64,000 nucleotides of DNA, from contig NZ_JAIVKX010000007.1 in NCBI RefSeq assembly GCF_020524285.1, positions 124,001 through 188,000 on the forward strand. Reading direction: 5' to 3'. Positions 31,895 to 41,477 of this stretch are shown here, piece after piece. The notes below the pieces were generated by a model. It was not told where the DNA came from and searched no databases. It saw only the letters and a list, made by a program, of their open reading frames with translations. The translations under genes and the position numbers were made by a program. The number at the start of each line of letters is the position of its first letter. Position 1 is the stretch's first letter. The DNA comes from Alloyangia pacifica (GTDB lineage Bacteria > Pseudomonadota > Alphaproteobacteria > Rhodobacterales > Rhodobacteraceae).

Positions 31895-33966
31895 AGGCCG
31901 GCCACCTTGGTGCCGAAGATCGGGGCGAAGAGATCGCGCAGGGCGCGGGCGGCGGTGTTGGTGATGTGGTTGTTGTCGAAATACCAGCCCTGCATCCCCT
32001 CGGCGCTGCCGTGCAGCGCGTGGCAGGCCGCGGCATCGCAGAAGCGCGGCCAGGTGTCGACGAGGGTGATCTCGTTTGCCTCGGCCATGGCGCGCCAGGG
32101 CGCTTCGGCCTCGGAGACCCGCTGATCCAGGATGCCGCGCGCCACCTCCGGCTCGGTGACGGGGGCGGGCGCCAGCGGCCAGCCGGCGTGGGCCGTTTCG
32201 CGCGCGGCCAGCCGGCTGTCGTAGCGCGGGATCTCGGGCGGCTGGCGCAGGGCGATGACCTCGGCCCCGCCCGCACGCAGTTCGGCGACCGTGGTGCGCG
32301 CAGCCTCGGCGACGATCTGCGATTGCGGCGCATCGGCCGGGGTTGGCGCATCGATGGGGAAGATCCTGATGGTGTTGGCCGCGTCGAGCCCGATGCCCGC
32401 GCCATGGGCGTAATAGGTCCAGCGCCCGATCAGGGCGATGCGCTGCAGGTCGGGCATCGCTGGCAGGGCCTGGCGGATTTGCAGGTTGGCCTGGGTGCAG
32501 GCGCGGTCCTGCGCCGGGGTGGCGGCGCTTTCGGTCTTGCGCACCCCGAAGAGCGGCGGGCAGCCGGCGCGCCAGATGATGAGGCCGGGCACCCCGGCCT
32601 CATGGGCGGCGAGATCGAGCCCTTCCTTGAAGGCGCGCACGTGGCTGTCGCCCCAGACCAGCACCTGCGGCGGGCCCTCGGGGCCGATCGGGCAGGTCTC
32701 GATCCCCATCAGCGGGCCGCCCGCAGGGGTGGTGCAGCGGCTCCAGTCCTGCAGGAAGTCGGCGGAGGCGGCGATATGCGGGCGCACCGACGGGCCGAAA
32801 CGCTGCGCCAGCCCGTCGCCGAGGTAGAGCCAGGCGCCCACACCCAGCGTTGCCGCGGAGGCCAGAGCGGTGCCCCCCACGATGGCGATCCCCGGCAGCC
32901 GGGCGCGGCGCATCGGGGTTTCCACGAAGCGCCAGGACAGCCAGGCCAGCGCCACCGAGAGCGCCATCCAGCACAGCGCCTCCAGCGCGCCGGAGTACTC
33001 GCCGCGCAGGTAGAGCGACAGGCACAGCACCGGCCAGTGCCAGAGGTAGAGCGAATAGGAGATGCGCCCGAAGAACAGCGCGGCGGGATGCGACAGCGCC
33101 CGGTTCACCGGGCTCGCGCCGGTGCCGTTGCCGATCAGCAGCACCGCGCCCAGAACCGGGGCGAGCGCCAGCAGGCCGGGAAAGAGCGGTCCTGCCGGGA
33201 TCAGCAGCACCGAGCCCAGCACCAGCGCCAGACCGGCCCAGCTCAGCGCCGGGTGACCGCGCCAGACGCGCCCGGTCTCCAGCCCCCAGATCGCCAGCAG
33301 CACGCCCGAGAGCAGCTCCCAGGCGCGGAACGGGAAGAGGTAGAAGGCCGCGCCCGGATGCGTCGGCGTGGCGAGGATCGAGGAGCCCAGCGAGCCGGCC
33401 CAGAGCGTGACCAGCGCCAGGAGCAGCAGGCTGCGTTTGCGCGACAGCAGCAGGATCAGCAGCGGCAGGACGATGTAGAACTGCTCTTCCACCGCCAGCG
33501 ACCATGTGTGCAGCAGCGGCTTCATCTCGGCGCCGGTGTCGAAATAGCCCGCCTGCCGGTAGAACAGCACGTTCGACAGGTAGACCGTGGCGGCGATCAG
33601 CGACTTGCCGAACTCGCGGAACTCGAAGGGCAGCAGCAGCGCCGCGCCGAGCGCCGTGGTGAGCAGCGCCATGGTGAAGAAGGCCGGGGCGAGGCGGCGG
33701 AAGCGGCGCAGGTAGAAGGCGCCGAGGCGGATGCGCCCCTCGGCCTCGTACTCGCGCCAGAGGATGCCGCCGATCAGGAAGCCGGAGATGACGAAGAAGA
33801 CGTCGACCCCGGTGAAGCCGCCGCCGAGCCAGGGCAGGCCGAAGTGGTAGAGCACCACCGAGAGCACCGCCACCGCCCGCAGCCCGTCGATGTCGGGGCG
33901 GTAGGGCATGGGGGCGTGGGCGGGATCGCGCGGGGCTGCCGGATCACGCATGGGCGGGGCAGCCAT
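31891..33966 (-). CDS. OafA-type acyltransferase with SGNH domain
   Basis: A 691-aa membrane protein. Residues 20-370 form an acyltransferase-3 domain with about ten helices, opening YRPDIDGLRAVAVLSVVLYH and VDVFFVISGFLIGG (conserved His in YH, and the SGFLI motif). Residues 400-691 form an SGNH-like periplasmic domain with VWGDSHVRAF. Such proteins O-acetylate surface polysaccharides. The likely start is at 33966; the Met of MPYRPD at 33909 is an alternative and neither has a clear SD. It is coupled to the GMC and SDR genes. Confidence 0.88.
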   Translation of the reverse strand: MAAPPMRDPAAPRDPAHAPMPYRPDIDGLRAVAVLSVVLYHFGLPWLGGGFTGVDVFFVISGFLIGGILWREYEAEGRIRLGAFYLRRFRRLAPAFFTMALLTTALGAALLLPFEFREFGKSLIAATVYLSNVLFYRQAGYFDTGAEMKPLLHTWSLAVEEQFYIVLPLLILLLSRKRSLLLLALVTLWAGSLGSSILATPTHPGAAFYLFPFRAWELLSGVLLAIWGLETGRVWRGHPALSWAGLALVLGSVLLIPAGPLFPGLLALAPVLGAVLLIGNGTGASPVNRALSHPAALFFGRISYSLYLWHWPVLCLSLYLRGEYSGALEALCWMALSVALAWLSWRFVETPMRRARLPGIAIVGGTALASAATLGVGAWLYLGDGLAQRFGPSVRPHIAASADFLQDWSRCTTPAGGPLMGIETCPIGPEGPPQVLVWGDSHVRAFKEGLDLAAHEAGVPGLIIWRAGCPPLFGVRKTESAATPAQDRACTQANLQIRQALPAMPDLQRIALIGRWTYYAHGAGIGLDAANTIRIFPIDAPTPADAPQSQIVAEAARTTVAELRAGGAEVIALRQPPEIPRYDSRLAARETAHAGWPLAPAPVTEPEVARGILDQRVSEAEAPWRAMAEANEITLVDTWPRFCDAAACHALHGSAEGMQGWYFDNNHITNTAARALRDLFAPIFGTKVAGL

Positions 33967-34205
33967 CTGAGGGTGGGACGGAGGCGGGCATGACCGGAGC
34001 GGATCTCAACATGATGCGAACTCGATATGGAACGACCCCGACAGGGGCAGGTGCGCCTCGCGCCCCGGCGTGCGCATGTTCGCGACTATAGGAAGGCGTG
34101 CGGCCGCATCGCAAGGCAAAGGCGGGTGCCCGGAGGGTAGCCGCAAAAGTGTTGCGAAACTGCGAGCGGCTTGGGGTAATTTCATCGAAGCGCCAATGCA
34201 TCGGG
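33967..34205 (-). promoter_or_regulatory. Intergenic gap upstream of the acyltransferase gene
   Basis: A 239-bp gap in an otherwise tight minus-strand gene run. It is AT-richer near 34140-34200 and may hold a promoter for the acyltransferase-GMC-SDR module. No clear dyad or terminator was seen. Confidence 0.25.
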
Positions 34206-35522
34206 TCAGGCCTGCCCGTCTCGCAGGAGGTCCGGCGGCGGCGCGGGACGGCCCCGGGCGATCCAGTCGTAGACCTCTGCCAGCTGCGCCGCCTTGCGCG
34301 CCCAGGTGAACTGCGCGTGGACGCGCGCCCGCGCCGCCTGCGCCATGGCGGGCAGGCCGGAGGGGGCGTCGGCGAGGCGCTCCAGCGCGGCGCGGAAGGC
34401 GGCGGTGATCCCGGCGCGGTCGCGGCACGGCAGCTTGATCCCGCTGGCCGCGGTGACCAGCTCGGCGGGCCCGGCGTAATCGACGATCATCGGCACCACC
34501 CCCAGCGCCATCGCCTCGAGCACCACGCCGCCGCCGAACTCGCGGATCGACGGAAAGCTGAGCAGGTGGCAGCGGCAGAGCACGTCCTGCACCGCGTGGT
34601 GATCAAGCCAGCCGTGGAAGGTGACGGCATGGGCGATCCCGAGTGCTTTCACCTGCGCCTCGAGGTCGCCGCGCATCGGCCCGTCGCCGACCATCTCGAG
34701 CTGCAGGCGTCCGTCGCGAAGCAGGGGCGCCGCGGCCTCGAGCAGCATGTCCGGTCCCTTGTAGGGCACCAGCCGCCCGACGAAGGCGGCGCGCAGCGGG
34801 CCGGGCGCGGGGGCCGCCCGCTTGTTGAACCGGGCCGGGTCGATGGCGTTCTCGGGCAGGTAGATGAGCTTGTCCCGGTGGCGGGAGGGAATCTCGGACG
34901 CGGTGTGACGCGAGCCCGCGAGGATCGCACTGGCGTGACGCAGCGTCGATCCGCGGCCGGGCAGGGCCTTGTAGGCGCCGCGCAGGTAGCTCAGCCATTC
35001 CCGTTCGCGCCGGCGCTCGGCGTCGAAGCCCTTGGGCCAGGGCACGCCGCCGTTCAGCGGCCCGAGCACGAAGGGCACGCCCGCGCGCGCGCACAGCCCG
35101 GCCAGCGGCGAGGCGACGGTGGGGCTGAGCGGGGTGATGCGGTGCACCACGTCCCATTCGCCGGCGCGGATCCCCGGCCCGAAGCGCCGCCAGACCAGCC
35201 GCTCGAAGTAGGGGTAGCTCAGCGCGTTGATCGCCTGCACCATGGTCCAGCCCTTGCCCTCGCCCATGCGCAGCAGCTCGGCGAGCTTCCACATCGGGCG
35301 GGCGAAGGCTTCGGAATCGATGGCGGTGAAGTCCTCCCCCTCGACCATGCCGGCGCGCAGGAAGGCGTCGCGGTTGCGCACCTGCGTGATGATATGCACC
35401 TCGGCGACCTGGCGCAGCGCCGTGGCGAGCGACCAGCCGACCAGCGGCACCGAGACCCACTCGGGATTGGCGGCCTCGGCAATGGCAAGGATGCGGGGTT
35501 TGCGGGGAGGGCTCATCGACAT
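34206..35522 (-). CDS. Glycosyltransferase family 4
   Basis: A 438-aa GT-B enzyme: RILAIAEAANPEWVSVPLVGW at the N-terminus, RAAFVGRLVPYKGPDMLL in the donor domain, and a FPSIREFGGGVVLEAMALG motif whose EFGG and Glu spacing match the family E-x7-E. It lies 13 bases after the Wzy-like gene stop. The 239-bp gap after it towards the acyltransferase contains no gene. The donor sugar is unknown. Confidence 0.86.
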   Translation of the reverse strand: MSMSPPRKPRILAIAEAANPEWVSVPLVGWSLATALRQVAEVHIITQVRNRDAFLRAGMVEGEDFTAIDSEAFARPMWKLAELLRMGEGKGWTMVQAINALSYPYFERLVWRRFGPGIRAGEWDVVHRITPLSPTVASPLAGLCARAGVPFVLGPLNGGVPWPKGFDAERRREREWLSYLRGAYKALPGRGSTLRHASAILAGSRHTASEIPSRHRDKLIYLPENAIDPARFNKRAAPAPGPLRAAFVGRLVPYKGPDMLLEAAAPLLRDGRLQLEMVGDGPMRGDLEAQVKALGIAHAVTFHGWLDHHAVQDVLCRCHLLSFPSIREFGGGVVLEAMALGVVPMIVDYAGPAELVTAASGIKLPCRDRAGITAAFRAALERLADAPSGLPAMAQAARARVHAQFTWARKAAQLAEVYDWIARGRPAPPPDLLRDGQA

Positions 35523-35535
35523 GGGGGTCCGAGGG

Positions 35536-36930
35536 TCAGAGGATCGATTGCCATTTCAGCGCCCCCGGGCGGTCGCGTTCGATCCGCTTCAGGCGCGCGG
35601 ACTTCAGCGCCTCGGCGTAGCCGGTGAGCGATCCGGCGACGAGCCAGGTCAGCGGGGTGAGCGTGGCATTGGGCACCATGTCCGACAGGTTGATCGCCAG
35701 CAGCAGCGAGAGCGCCGCGACGAAGGGAGAGATCACCTCGTCGCCGCGCGCGGCGCTTTCTCGCCAGAGCAGCAGCAGCGGCAGCAGGATCAGCCCGAAC
35801 TCGGCAAGGAAACCGACCCAGCCGTAGACGCCGATGACGATGATCCAGCGCCCGTCGGTCACCGTCAGGATATTGCCGGTGACCGGGTCGAGGATGTGGT
35901 TGCGCCCCCAGCTGCCCCAGCCGAACACCGGTTTCTCGTAGGCGCGGTCGAGCAGCGTGTTCTCGTTCTCGAAGCGGAACTCCAGCGAGTAGGCGCGCTC
36001 CTGATCGATCTTCGCGGCCTGCGCGAGGATGCGGTCCTCGGGCACCAGGTGGGTGCCCTTCAGCACCGGGTAGGTGATCGCCACCAGCCCGATCAGCAGC
36101 GCCACGCGGAACTGACCCATGCGGGTCAGCAGCAGCACCGCCGGGATCAGCACCACGGCGAAGATCAGCGCGCCCAGCGATTTCGCCAGCACCAGGATCA
36201 GCGTCAGCCAGAGCGCCGCCAGCAGCAGCTTCACGCTGCGCTCGGTGCGCCAGAGCGCCCAGGCCGAGACCGCCGCGGTCATCAGGAAGAAGGCGACCCA
36301 GAGGCCGTGGTAGAGGAACACGATGGGCCGGTAGCCATTGGCGCGGATCGACTGTCCGAAGAGGTGCTGGTAGTAGCCGTAGATCCAGTTGTTGAGCTGC
36401 GGCGAGAGCCGCATCTCGACCAGCATCGGCAGCGTGTAGAGCAGCCCGCCCCAGAGCAGCGCCATCAGCAGGTGCCTTTGCGAACCGCCCTCTGCGAGAA
36501 ACTGCCGGGCCAGCAGGAAGGGCAGCACCAGCAGCGCCTGCTGCAGCACCAGCGCCGCGCCGTCCTTCACCGAGAGCCCGGGCAGGCCGATCTGGCCGTA
36601 GAACACGGGCTCGGTGTTGGTCACCGCGGTGAGCGCCGGTGACAGAACGTAGGTGATCAGCAGGATCTTCCCGAGCAGCGAGCGCGGCAGCAGCCCGCCC
36701 TCCAGCCCGTAGCGCCAGAGGCAGAAGGCAAAGGCGGCGATGGCCGGGATATTGTGCTTGGTCAGCGGCGGGAACATCGGCAGGTCGAAGGCCGCCGGGG
36801 GCTCGGGCAGGATCAGGTAACCCGCCAGCAATGCGGCGACCAGCGCCCGGTCGGGCGCCATGCGGCGGAACAGCACGACCGTCACGATCGGCCAGAGCGC
36901 CAGCATCAGATAGGCAAGAGCGTTGGGCAT
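35536..36930 (-). CDS. Wzy-type polymerase / O-antigen ligase-like membrane protein
   Basis: A 464-aa protein with about eleven hydrophobic helices and a large periplasmic loop between residues 320 and 380 (VPEDRILAQAAKIDQERAYSL then FGWGSWGRNHIL), the layout of O-antigen polymerases and ligases. The FGWGxWGRN loop is typical of this type. I start at the Met of MPNALAYLML (36930); the upstream 29 codons are hydrophilic and unlike the family. With Wzx and Wzz in the window it completes a Wzx/Wzy-type set. Ligase and polymerase cannot be separated by sequence alone. Confidence 0.82.
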   Translation of the reverse strand: MPNALAYLMLALWPIVTVVLFRRMAPDRALVAALLAGYLILPEPPAAFDLPMFPPLTKHNIPAIAAFAFCLWRYGLEGGLLPRSLLGKILLITYVLSPALTAVTNTEPVFYGQIGLPGLSVKDGAALVLQQALLVLPFLLARQFLAEGGSQRHLLMALLWGGLLYTLPMLVEMRLSPQLNNWIYGYYQHLFGQSIRANGYRPIVFLYHGLWVAFFLMTAAVSAWALWRTERSVKLLLAALWLTLILVLAKSLGALIFAVVLIPAVLLLTRMGQFRVALLIGLVAITYPVLKGTHLVPEDRILAQAAKIDQERAYSLEFRFENENTLLDRAYEKPVFGWGSWGRNHILDPVTGNILTVTDGRWIIVIGVYGWVGFLAEFGLILLPLLLLWRESAARGDEVISPFVAALSLLLAINLSDMVPNATLTPLTWLVAGSLTGYAEALKSARLKRIERDRPGALKWQSIL

Positions 36931-37234
36931 GCCGTGTCGCGACCCGTGAACCAGACAACTCAGAACGCTGCCCCGCGCGGCGCCCCCTGCGCCCGGAACA
37001 GGGCCTTTCAGTATCACGCCGCCGCCGTGCTGTCGCCTGCAGAGCGCGGCGATGCACCTCGGATCGGCAGATTTGGCACATTTTCCGGCGCGGCGTCCGG
37101 CGGCGGCTGGCGGGGTGTCTCCGGCATGGCGTAAATCTAGGGGAAACCGCAGGATTGTTCGTTTGGAGACATGTTCCTGCCCGATTGCGGGTGGAGCCTG
37201 ACCTCAAGGAAGGTTGCAGGAGTAGGAGTGCAGG
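36931..37234. promoter_or_regulatory. Divergent intergenic region
   Basis: The 304 bp between the divergent Wzy-like and GT4 genes hold no supported gene. A TGTCTCC (37116-37122) / GGAGACA (37165-37171) inverted repeat is present at 42-nt separation. AT content rises near 37130-37170, close to the GT4 start. Promoters for both directions are expected but unproven. Confidence 0.35.
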
Positions 37235-38458
37235 ATGGTCCGTCGCCGCCTCAAGATCGCCTATCTGAGTGATTTCTCGGCGCTCGACCGGAACCTCTAT
37301 TCGGGGGGCAATGCGCGGATCCACGATGCGCTGCAGGCCCATGCCGGGGAGGTGACGATCCTGCCCACCGACTGGGGCGCCGCCGAGCCGGTCCGCCGCG
37401 CCATCCTGTCGCTGCCCGACGCGCTCAGCCTGCGGTTGCGCTGGCGTGCGCAGATCGCGCTTTCGCAGCTGGTGGCCCGGCGCGTCGAGGCGGCGCTGCG
37501 GCAGGATCACTACGACGTGCTCTTCGGCGCCTATGCCTTCCAGTCGCTGCTCGGCCTGCGGCTGCCCTACCCGATGACCGTGGCCTATACCTCGGACGCC
37601 ACCCACAGCATCTACCGCGACTCCGAGATCGGTCAGGCGCATCCGGGGCTGATCCCCGGCGGACGGCTGCTCGACGATTGGGTCGAACGCGCCGAGGCCG
37701 AGGTGTTCCGACGCGCCGACCTGCTGCTCTGGCCCTCGCAATGGCTGATGGATGCCGGCGCCCTGCGCTACGGACTGCCCGAGGGCAAGGCGCGGCTGGT
37801 GCCCTGGGGCGCCAATATCGCACCGCCGCCACCGCCCGCGCCGCGCCAGATCTCGCGCTCGGGCACGCTGCATCTGCTGGTTGTGGGCCGCAACTGGTGG
37901 GCCAAGGGTGGCCCGGTGGCGCAGGAGGTCATGTGCCTGCTGCGCGCGCGCGGCATCGACGCGCGGCTGACGGTGATCGGCTGCGTGCCGCCGCCCGAGG
38001 CGCAGGGGCCGCACATGGAGGTTCACCCGCAGCTCGACAAGGCGGTGCCCGAGCAGGCGGCGCTCTTCGAGCAGCTCTACGCCCGCGCGCATTTCACCGT
38101 CATGCCCAGCTTCGAGAGCTACGGTTTCGCATTCTGCGAGGCCTCGGCGCATGGCGTGCCCTCGCTCTGCCTGCGCATCGGCGGCGTGCCGGTGCGTGAC
38201 GGGATCAACGGCTTCGCCCTGCCGCCGGGCAGCGGCGCCGAGGACTTCGCCGCCTGCGTGCTTGCCTGCCTCGACGCGCCCGCGCGCTACGCCGCGCTCT
38301 CGCGCCGCAGCCGCGAGGAATACGAGTCGCACCTCAACTGGGACGCCTGGGGGCAGTCTGTGGGATCGCTGCTGCAGGAGCAGGTGGCACAGCGCGGCAG
38401 GGCCTCCGAACCCTGTGCATCCACGGACATGCCCTGCCAGGCGGCACCGGCGGGCTGA
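37235..38458 (+). CDS. Glycosyltransferase family 4
   Basis: A 407-aa GT-B enzyme: KIAYLSDFSALDRNLYSGG at the N-terminus, LHLLVVGRNWWAKGGPVA in the donor domain, and MPSFESYGFAFCEASAHGVPS with GVPVRDG. AGGAG lies just upstream of ATG 37235. It is the last recognisable polysaccharide gene before the SoeABC-type operon and is on the opposite strand to the Wzy-like gene. Acceptor and donor unknown. Confidence 0.85.
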   Translation: MVRRRLKIAYLSDFSALDRNLYSGGNARIHDALQAHAGEVTILPTDWGAAEPVRRAILSLPDALSLRLRWRAQIALSQLVARRVEAALRQDHYDVLFGAYAFQSLLGLRLPYPMTVAYTSDATHSIYRDSEIGQAHPGLIPGGRLLDDWVERAEAEVFRRADLLLWPSQWLMDAGALRYGLPEGKARLVPWGANIAPPPPPAPRQISRSGTLHLLVVGRNWWAKGGPVAQEVMCLLRARGIDARLTVIGCVPPPEAQGPHMEVHPQLDKAVPEQAALFEQLYARAHFTVMPSFESYGFAFCEASAHGVPSLCLRIGGVPVRDGINGFALPPGSGAEDFAACVLACLDAPARYAALSRRSREEYESHLNWDAWGQSVGSLLQEQVAQRGRASEPCASTDMPCQAAPAG

Positions 38459-38592
38459 TCCGGCGCGCGGGTCTGCGCGGCCCATGCGCGACGGGCGCCG
38501 CCCCGCCCATCGCGGTTGCGTGACCGGAAAACACCTAGCCACACGGGGGGCTTGTGTCCTAGCCTTCGGAGCAGGCACGGACGTGGACCCGC

Positions 38593-41400
38593 ATGGCGCA
38601 GACGGAACGGCAGCACGACACACCCGACACCCAGGTGCAGATCTCGGACGAGATCCGCAAGACGACCTGCTACATGTGCGCCTGCCGCTGCGGCATCGAC
38701 GTTCACCTGAAGGATGGCACCCCGGTCTACATCGAGGGCAACCGCGACCACCCGGTGAATCGTGGCGTGCTCTGCGCCAAGGGCGCGGCGGGGCTGAAGC
38801 AGGTGACCTCTCCGGCCCGGCTGCGCGCACCGCTGCGCCGCGTGGGTCCGCGCGGCTCCGGCGACTTCGAGGAGATCAGCTGGGAGGAGGCGCTCGACAC
38901 CGCCGCCGGCTGGCTGAAACCGCTGCGCGAGACGGCGCCCGAGCAGCTCGCCTTCTTCACCGGGCGCGACCAGTCGCAGAGCCTCACCAGCTGGTGGGCG
39001 CAGCAGTTCGGCACGCCCAACTACGCCGCCCATGGCGGCTTCTGCTCGGTGAACATGGCGGCGGCGGGGGTCTACACGCTCGGTGGCAGCTTCTGGGAAT
39101 TCGGCGGCCCCGACTGGGAGCATGCCGAACTGCTGCTGCTCTTCGGGGTGGCCGAGGACCACGACAGCAACCCGATCAAGATCGGGCTCTCGAAACTCAA
39201 GGCGCGCGGCGCCAAGGTGGTCAGCATCAACCCGGTGCGCAGCGGCTACAGCGCTGTCGCCGACGACTGGCTCGGCATCACCCCGGGCAGCGACGGGCTT
39301 CTGGTGCTCTCTCTGGTGCACGAGCTGCTGCGCGCCGGGCGCATCGACCTGGAGTTTCTCGCGCAGTTCACCAATGCCCCGGTGCTGGTCGACTGCGACC
39401 CGAAATCTCCTGACTACGGGCTGTTCCTGCGGGGCGACGACGGCACGCCGCTGGTGATCGACGCCCGCACCGGCCGCCCCGCGCCCTGGGACGGCGAAGG
39501 GGTGACGCCGAAGCTCACCGGCCACCTGCGCCGCGCCGGGATCAGCCACCGCACGGTGATGGAGATGATCGCCGGGCAGTACATGGACAGGGCCTATGCC
39601 CCCGAGGCGGTGGCCGAGTGCGTCGGCCTGCCACCCGAACGCATCCGCTGGCTCGCTGCCGAGATCGCCCGCGCCGCCTTTGAAACGAAGCTGGAGCTGG
39701 ACCGCCCCTGGACCGATTTTCGCGGCCGCGCGCACGCCACCATGCCCGGTCGCCCGGTGGCCATGCACGCCATGCGCGGCGTCTCGGCCCATTCCAACGG
39801 TTTCCAGACCTGCCGCGCCATCCATCTGCTGCAGGCCCTGCTCGGCGCGGTGGAGACCCCGGGCAGCTTCCGCTTCAAGCCGCCCTATCCCAAGCCGCCC
39901 GAGGCGCACTGCCGTCCGCATGCCCGCGCCGTTCCCGGCCAGCCCCTAGACGGCCCGCCGCTCGGCCACCCGCTGGGGCCCGAGGATCTGGCGGTGGACG
40001 CGCAGGGCAACCCGCTGCGGATTGACAAGGCCTTCAGCTGGGAGGCGCCGCTGGCGGTGCACGGGATGATGCACATGGTCATTGCCAATGCGGTGGCGGG
40101 GGATCCCTACCCGATCGACACGCTGTTTCTCTACATGTCGAACATGGCGTGGAATTCGGCGATGAACACCGCCGGCACGATGGAGATGCTCACGGCGCAG
40201 GACGAGGATGGCAACTACCTGATCCCGCGGATCATCTACTCCGACGCCTATGCCTCGGAGATGGTCGCCTACGCCGATCTCATCCTGCCCGACACCACCT
40301 ATCTCGAGCGCCACGACTGCATCTCGCTGCTCGACCGGCCGATCTCCGAGCCCGATGCCGCCGCGGATGCGATCCGCTGGCCGGTGGTGGAGCCCGACCG
40401 CGACGTGCGCCCTTTCCAGTCGGTGCTGCTGGACCTCGGTGCCAGGCTCGGCCTGCCGGGCATGTCAGAGGGTGGCAAGCCGGTCTACCGCGACTACGCC
40501 GATTACATCACCAACCATGAGCGCCGGCCGGGCATTGGCCCGCTCGCCGGCTTCCGCATGGGGCCGCACGGGTTGCAGGACGGGCGCGGCACGCCGAACG
40601 AGGCGCAGCTGGACAGCTACATTGCGGCGGGCGGCACGCACAGTATCCCGGTGCCGCCGGAGGCCGCCTACTACAAGCCGTGGAACCGCGCCTACCAGGA
40701 TTGGGCGATGGAGATCGGCCTGCTCGACACCCCGTCCCCCGCGCTTGTCCAGCTCTGGTCCGAGCCCCTGCGCCGCTTCCAGCGGGCCGCCGAAGGGCAG
40801 GGCGCGCTGCAGCCGCCCGAGCCGCTCCGCGAACGGCTCGCCGCGGTGATGACGCCGCTGCCGGTCTGGTACCCGCCGCTGTCGGAGAGCTCCGGGGCCG
40901 AGGACAGCTACCCGCTGCACGCGCTCACCCAGCGCCCCATGGCGATGTACCACAGCTGGGGCAGCCAGAACGCCTGGCTGCGGCAGATCCACGGCAGCAA
41001 CCCGCTCTACATCCCCGGCGCATGGTGGCACGCGCTCGGCCTGCAGGCGGGCGACTGGGTCCGGGTCATCTCGGCGCATGGCGAGATCACCGCCCCTGCC
41101 GCGCGCATGGAGGCGCAGAGCGAGAGCGTGGTCTGGACCTGGAACGCCATCGGCAAGCGCAAGGGCGCCTGGGGGCTCGACCCGGATGCGCCGGAGGCGA
41201 CACAGGGCGTGCTGCTCAACCACCTGATCCCCGAGCACCTGCCCCCGCGCGCAGATGGCCACAGCCTCTCCAACTCCGATCCGATCACCGGCCAGGCCGC
41301 CTGGTTCGACCTGCGTGTCCGCCTCGAGAGGATCGCCGCGCCCCGCGAGGCCAGCCCCGGCTTCCCACCGCTCCGCTCTCCCGTCCCGCACCCCGCCTGA
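38593..41400 (+). CDS. soeA: Sulfite dehydrogenase (quinone)-type molybdoprotein SoeA
   Basis: A 935-aa molybdopterin (bis-MGD) oxidoreductase. The N-terminal [4Fe-4S] motif is CYMCACRCGIDV with a fourth Cys in RGVLCAKG. There is no Tat signal, so it acts in the cytoplasm, as known for SoeA, which oxidises sulfite to sulfate and passes electrons to quinone. The later FeS and anchor genes match SoeB and SoeC. Other members of the DMSO reductase family (thiosulfate or polysulfide reductases, formate dehydrogenase) usually carry a Tat signal or other features, but assignment rests on architecture and gene order. The upstream 134 bp has a loose CTAG/ACAC-GTGT/CTAG dyad at 38535-38562. Confidence 0.75.
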   Translation: MAQTERQHDTPDTQVQISDEIRKTTCYMCACRCGIDVHLKDGTPVYIEGNRDHPVNRGVLCAKGAAGLKQVTSPARLRAPLRRVGPRGSGDFEEISWEEALDTAAGWLKPLRETAPEQLAFFTGRDQSQSLTSWWAQQFGTPNYAAHGGFCSVNMAAAGVYTLGGSFWEFGGPDWEHAELLLLFGVAEDHDSNPIKIGLSKLKARGAKVVSINPVRSGYSAVADDWLGITPGSDGLLVLSLVHELLRAGRIDLEFLAQFTNAPVLVDCDPKSPDYGLFLRGDDGTPLVIDARTGRPAPWDGEGVTPKLTGHLRRAGISHRTVMEMIAGQYMDRAYAPEAVAECVGLPPERIRWLAAEIARAAFETKLELDRPWTDFRGRAHATMPGRPVAMHAMRGVSAHSNGFQTCRAIHLLQALLGAVETPGSFRFKPPYPKPPEAHCRPHARAVPGQPLDGPPLGHPLGPEDLAVDAQGNPLRIDKAFSWEAPLAVHGMMHMVIANAVAGDPYPIDTLFLYMSNMAWNSAMNTAGTMEMLTAQDEDGNYLIPRIIYSDAYASEMVAYADLILPDTTYLERHDCISLLDRPISEPDAAADAIRWPVVEPDRDVRPFQSVLLDLGARLGLPGMSEGGKPVYRDYADYITNHERRPGIGPLAGFRMGPHGLQDGRGTPNEAQLDSYIAAGGTHSIPVPPEAAYYKPWNRAYQDWAMEIGLLDTPSPALVQLWSEPLRRFQRAAEGQGALQPPEPLRERLAAVMTPLPVWYPPLSESSGAEDSYPLHALTQRPMAMYHSWGSQNAWLRQIHGSNPLYIPGAWWHALGLQAGDWVRVISAHGEITAPAARMEAQSESVVWTWNAIGKRKGAWGLDPDAPEATQGVLLNHLIPEHLPPRADGHSLSNSDPITGQAAWFDLRVRLERIAAPREASPGFPPLRSPVPHPA

Positions 41401-41402
41401 GC

Positions 41403-41446
41403 CTTCGTCTAGACGAAAATATCCCGGGGTCCGGGGCAGCGCCCCG
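41403..41446. repeat. Dispersed palindromic repeat, copy 1
   Basis: This element in the 77-bp gap between soeA and soeB has a perfect 14-bp palindrome TTCGTCTAGACGAA (41404-41417), then AAATATCCCGGGG and a GGGGC-AGC-GCCCC hairpin. A near-identical copy is at 60211-60257. It looks like a REP-type intra-operon element that could affect mRNA processing. Confidence 0.65.
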
Positions 41447-41477
41447 AAACCCCGCCAGCCACGAGCCACACGCCAGA

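Noticed and set aside
35513-38830. Minus-strand frame of 1105 codons
   Set aside because: It runs across the Wzy-like gene and antisense to a GT4 with clear family motifs; its own translation has no domain.
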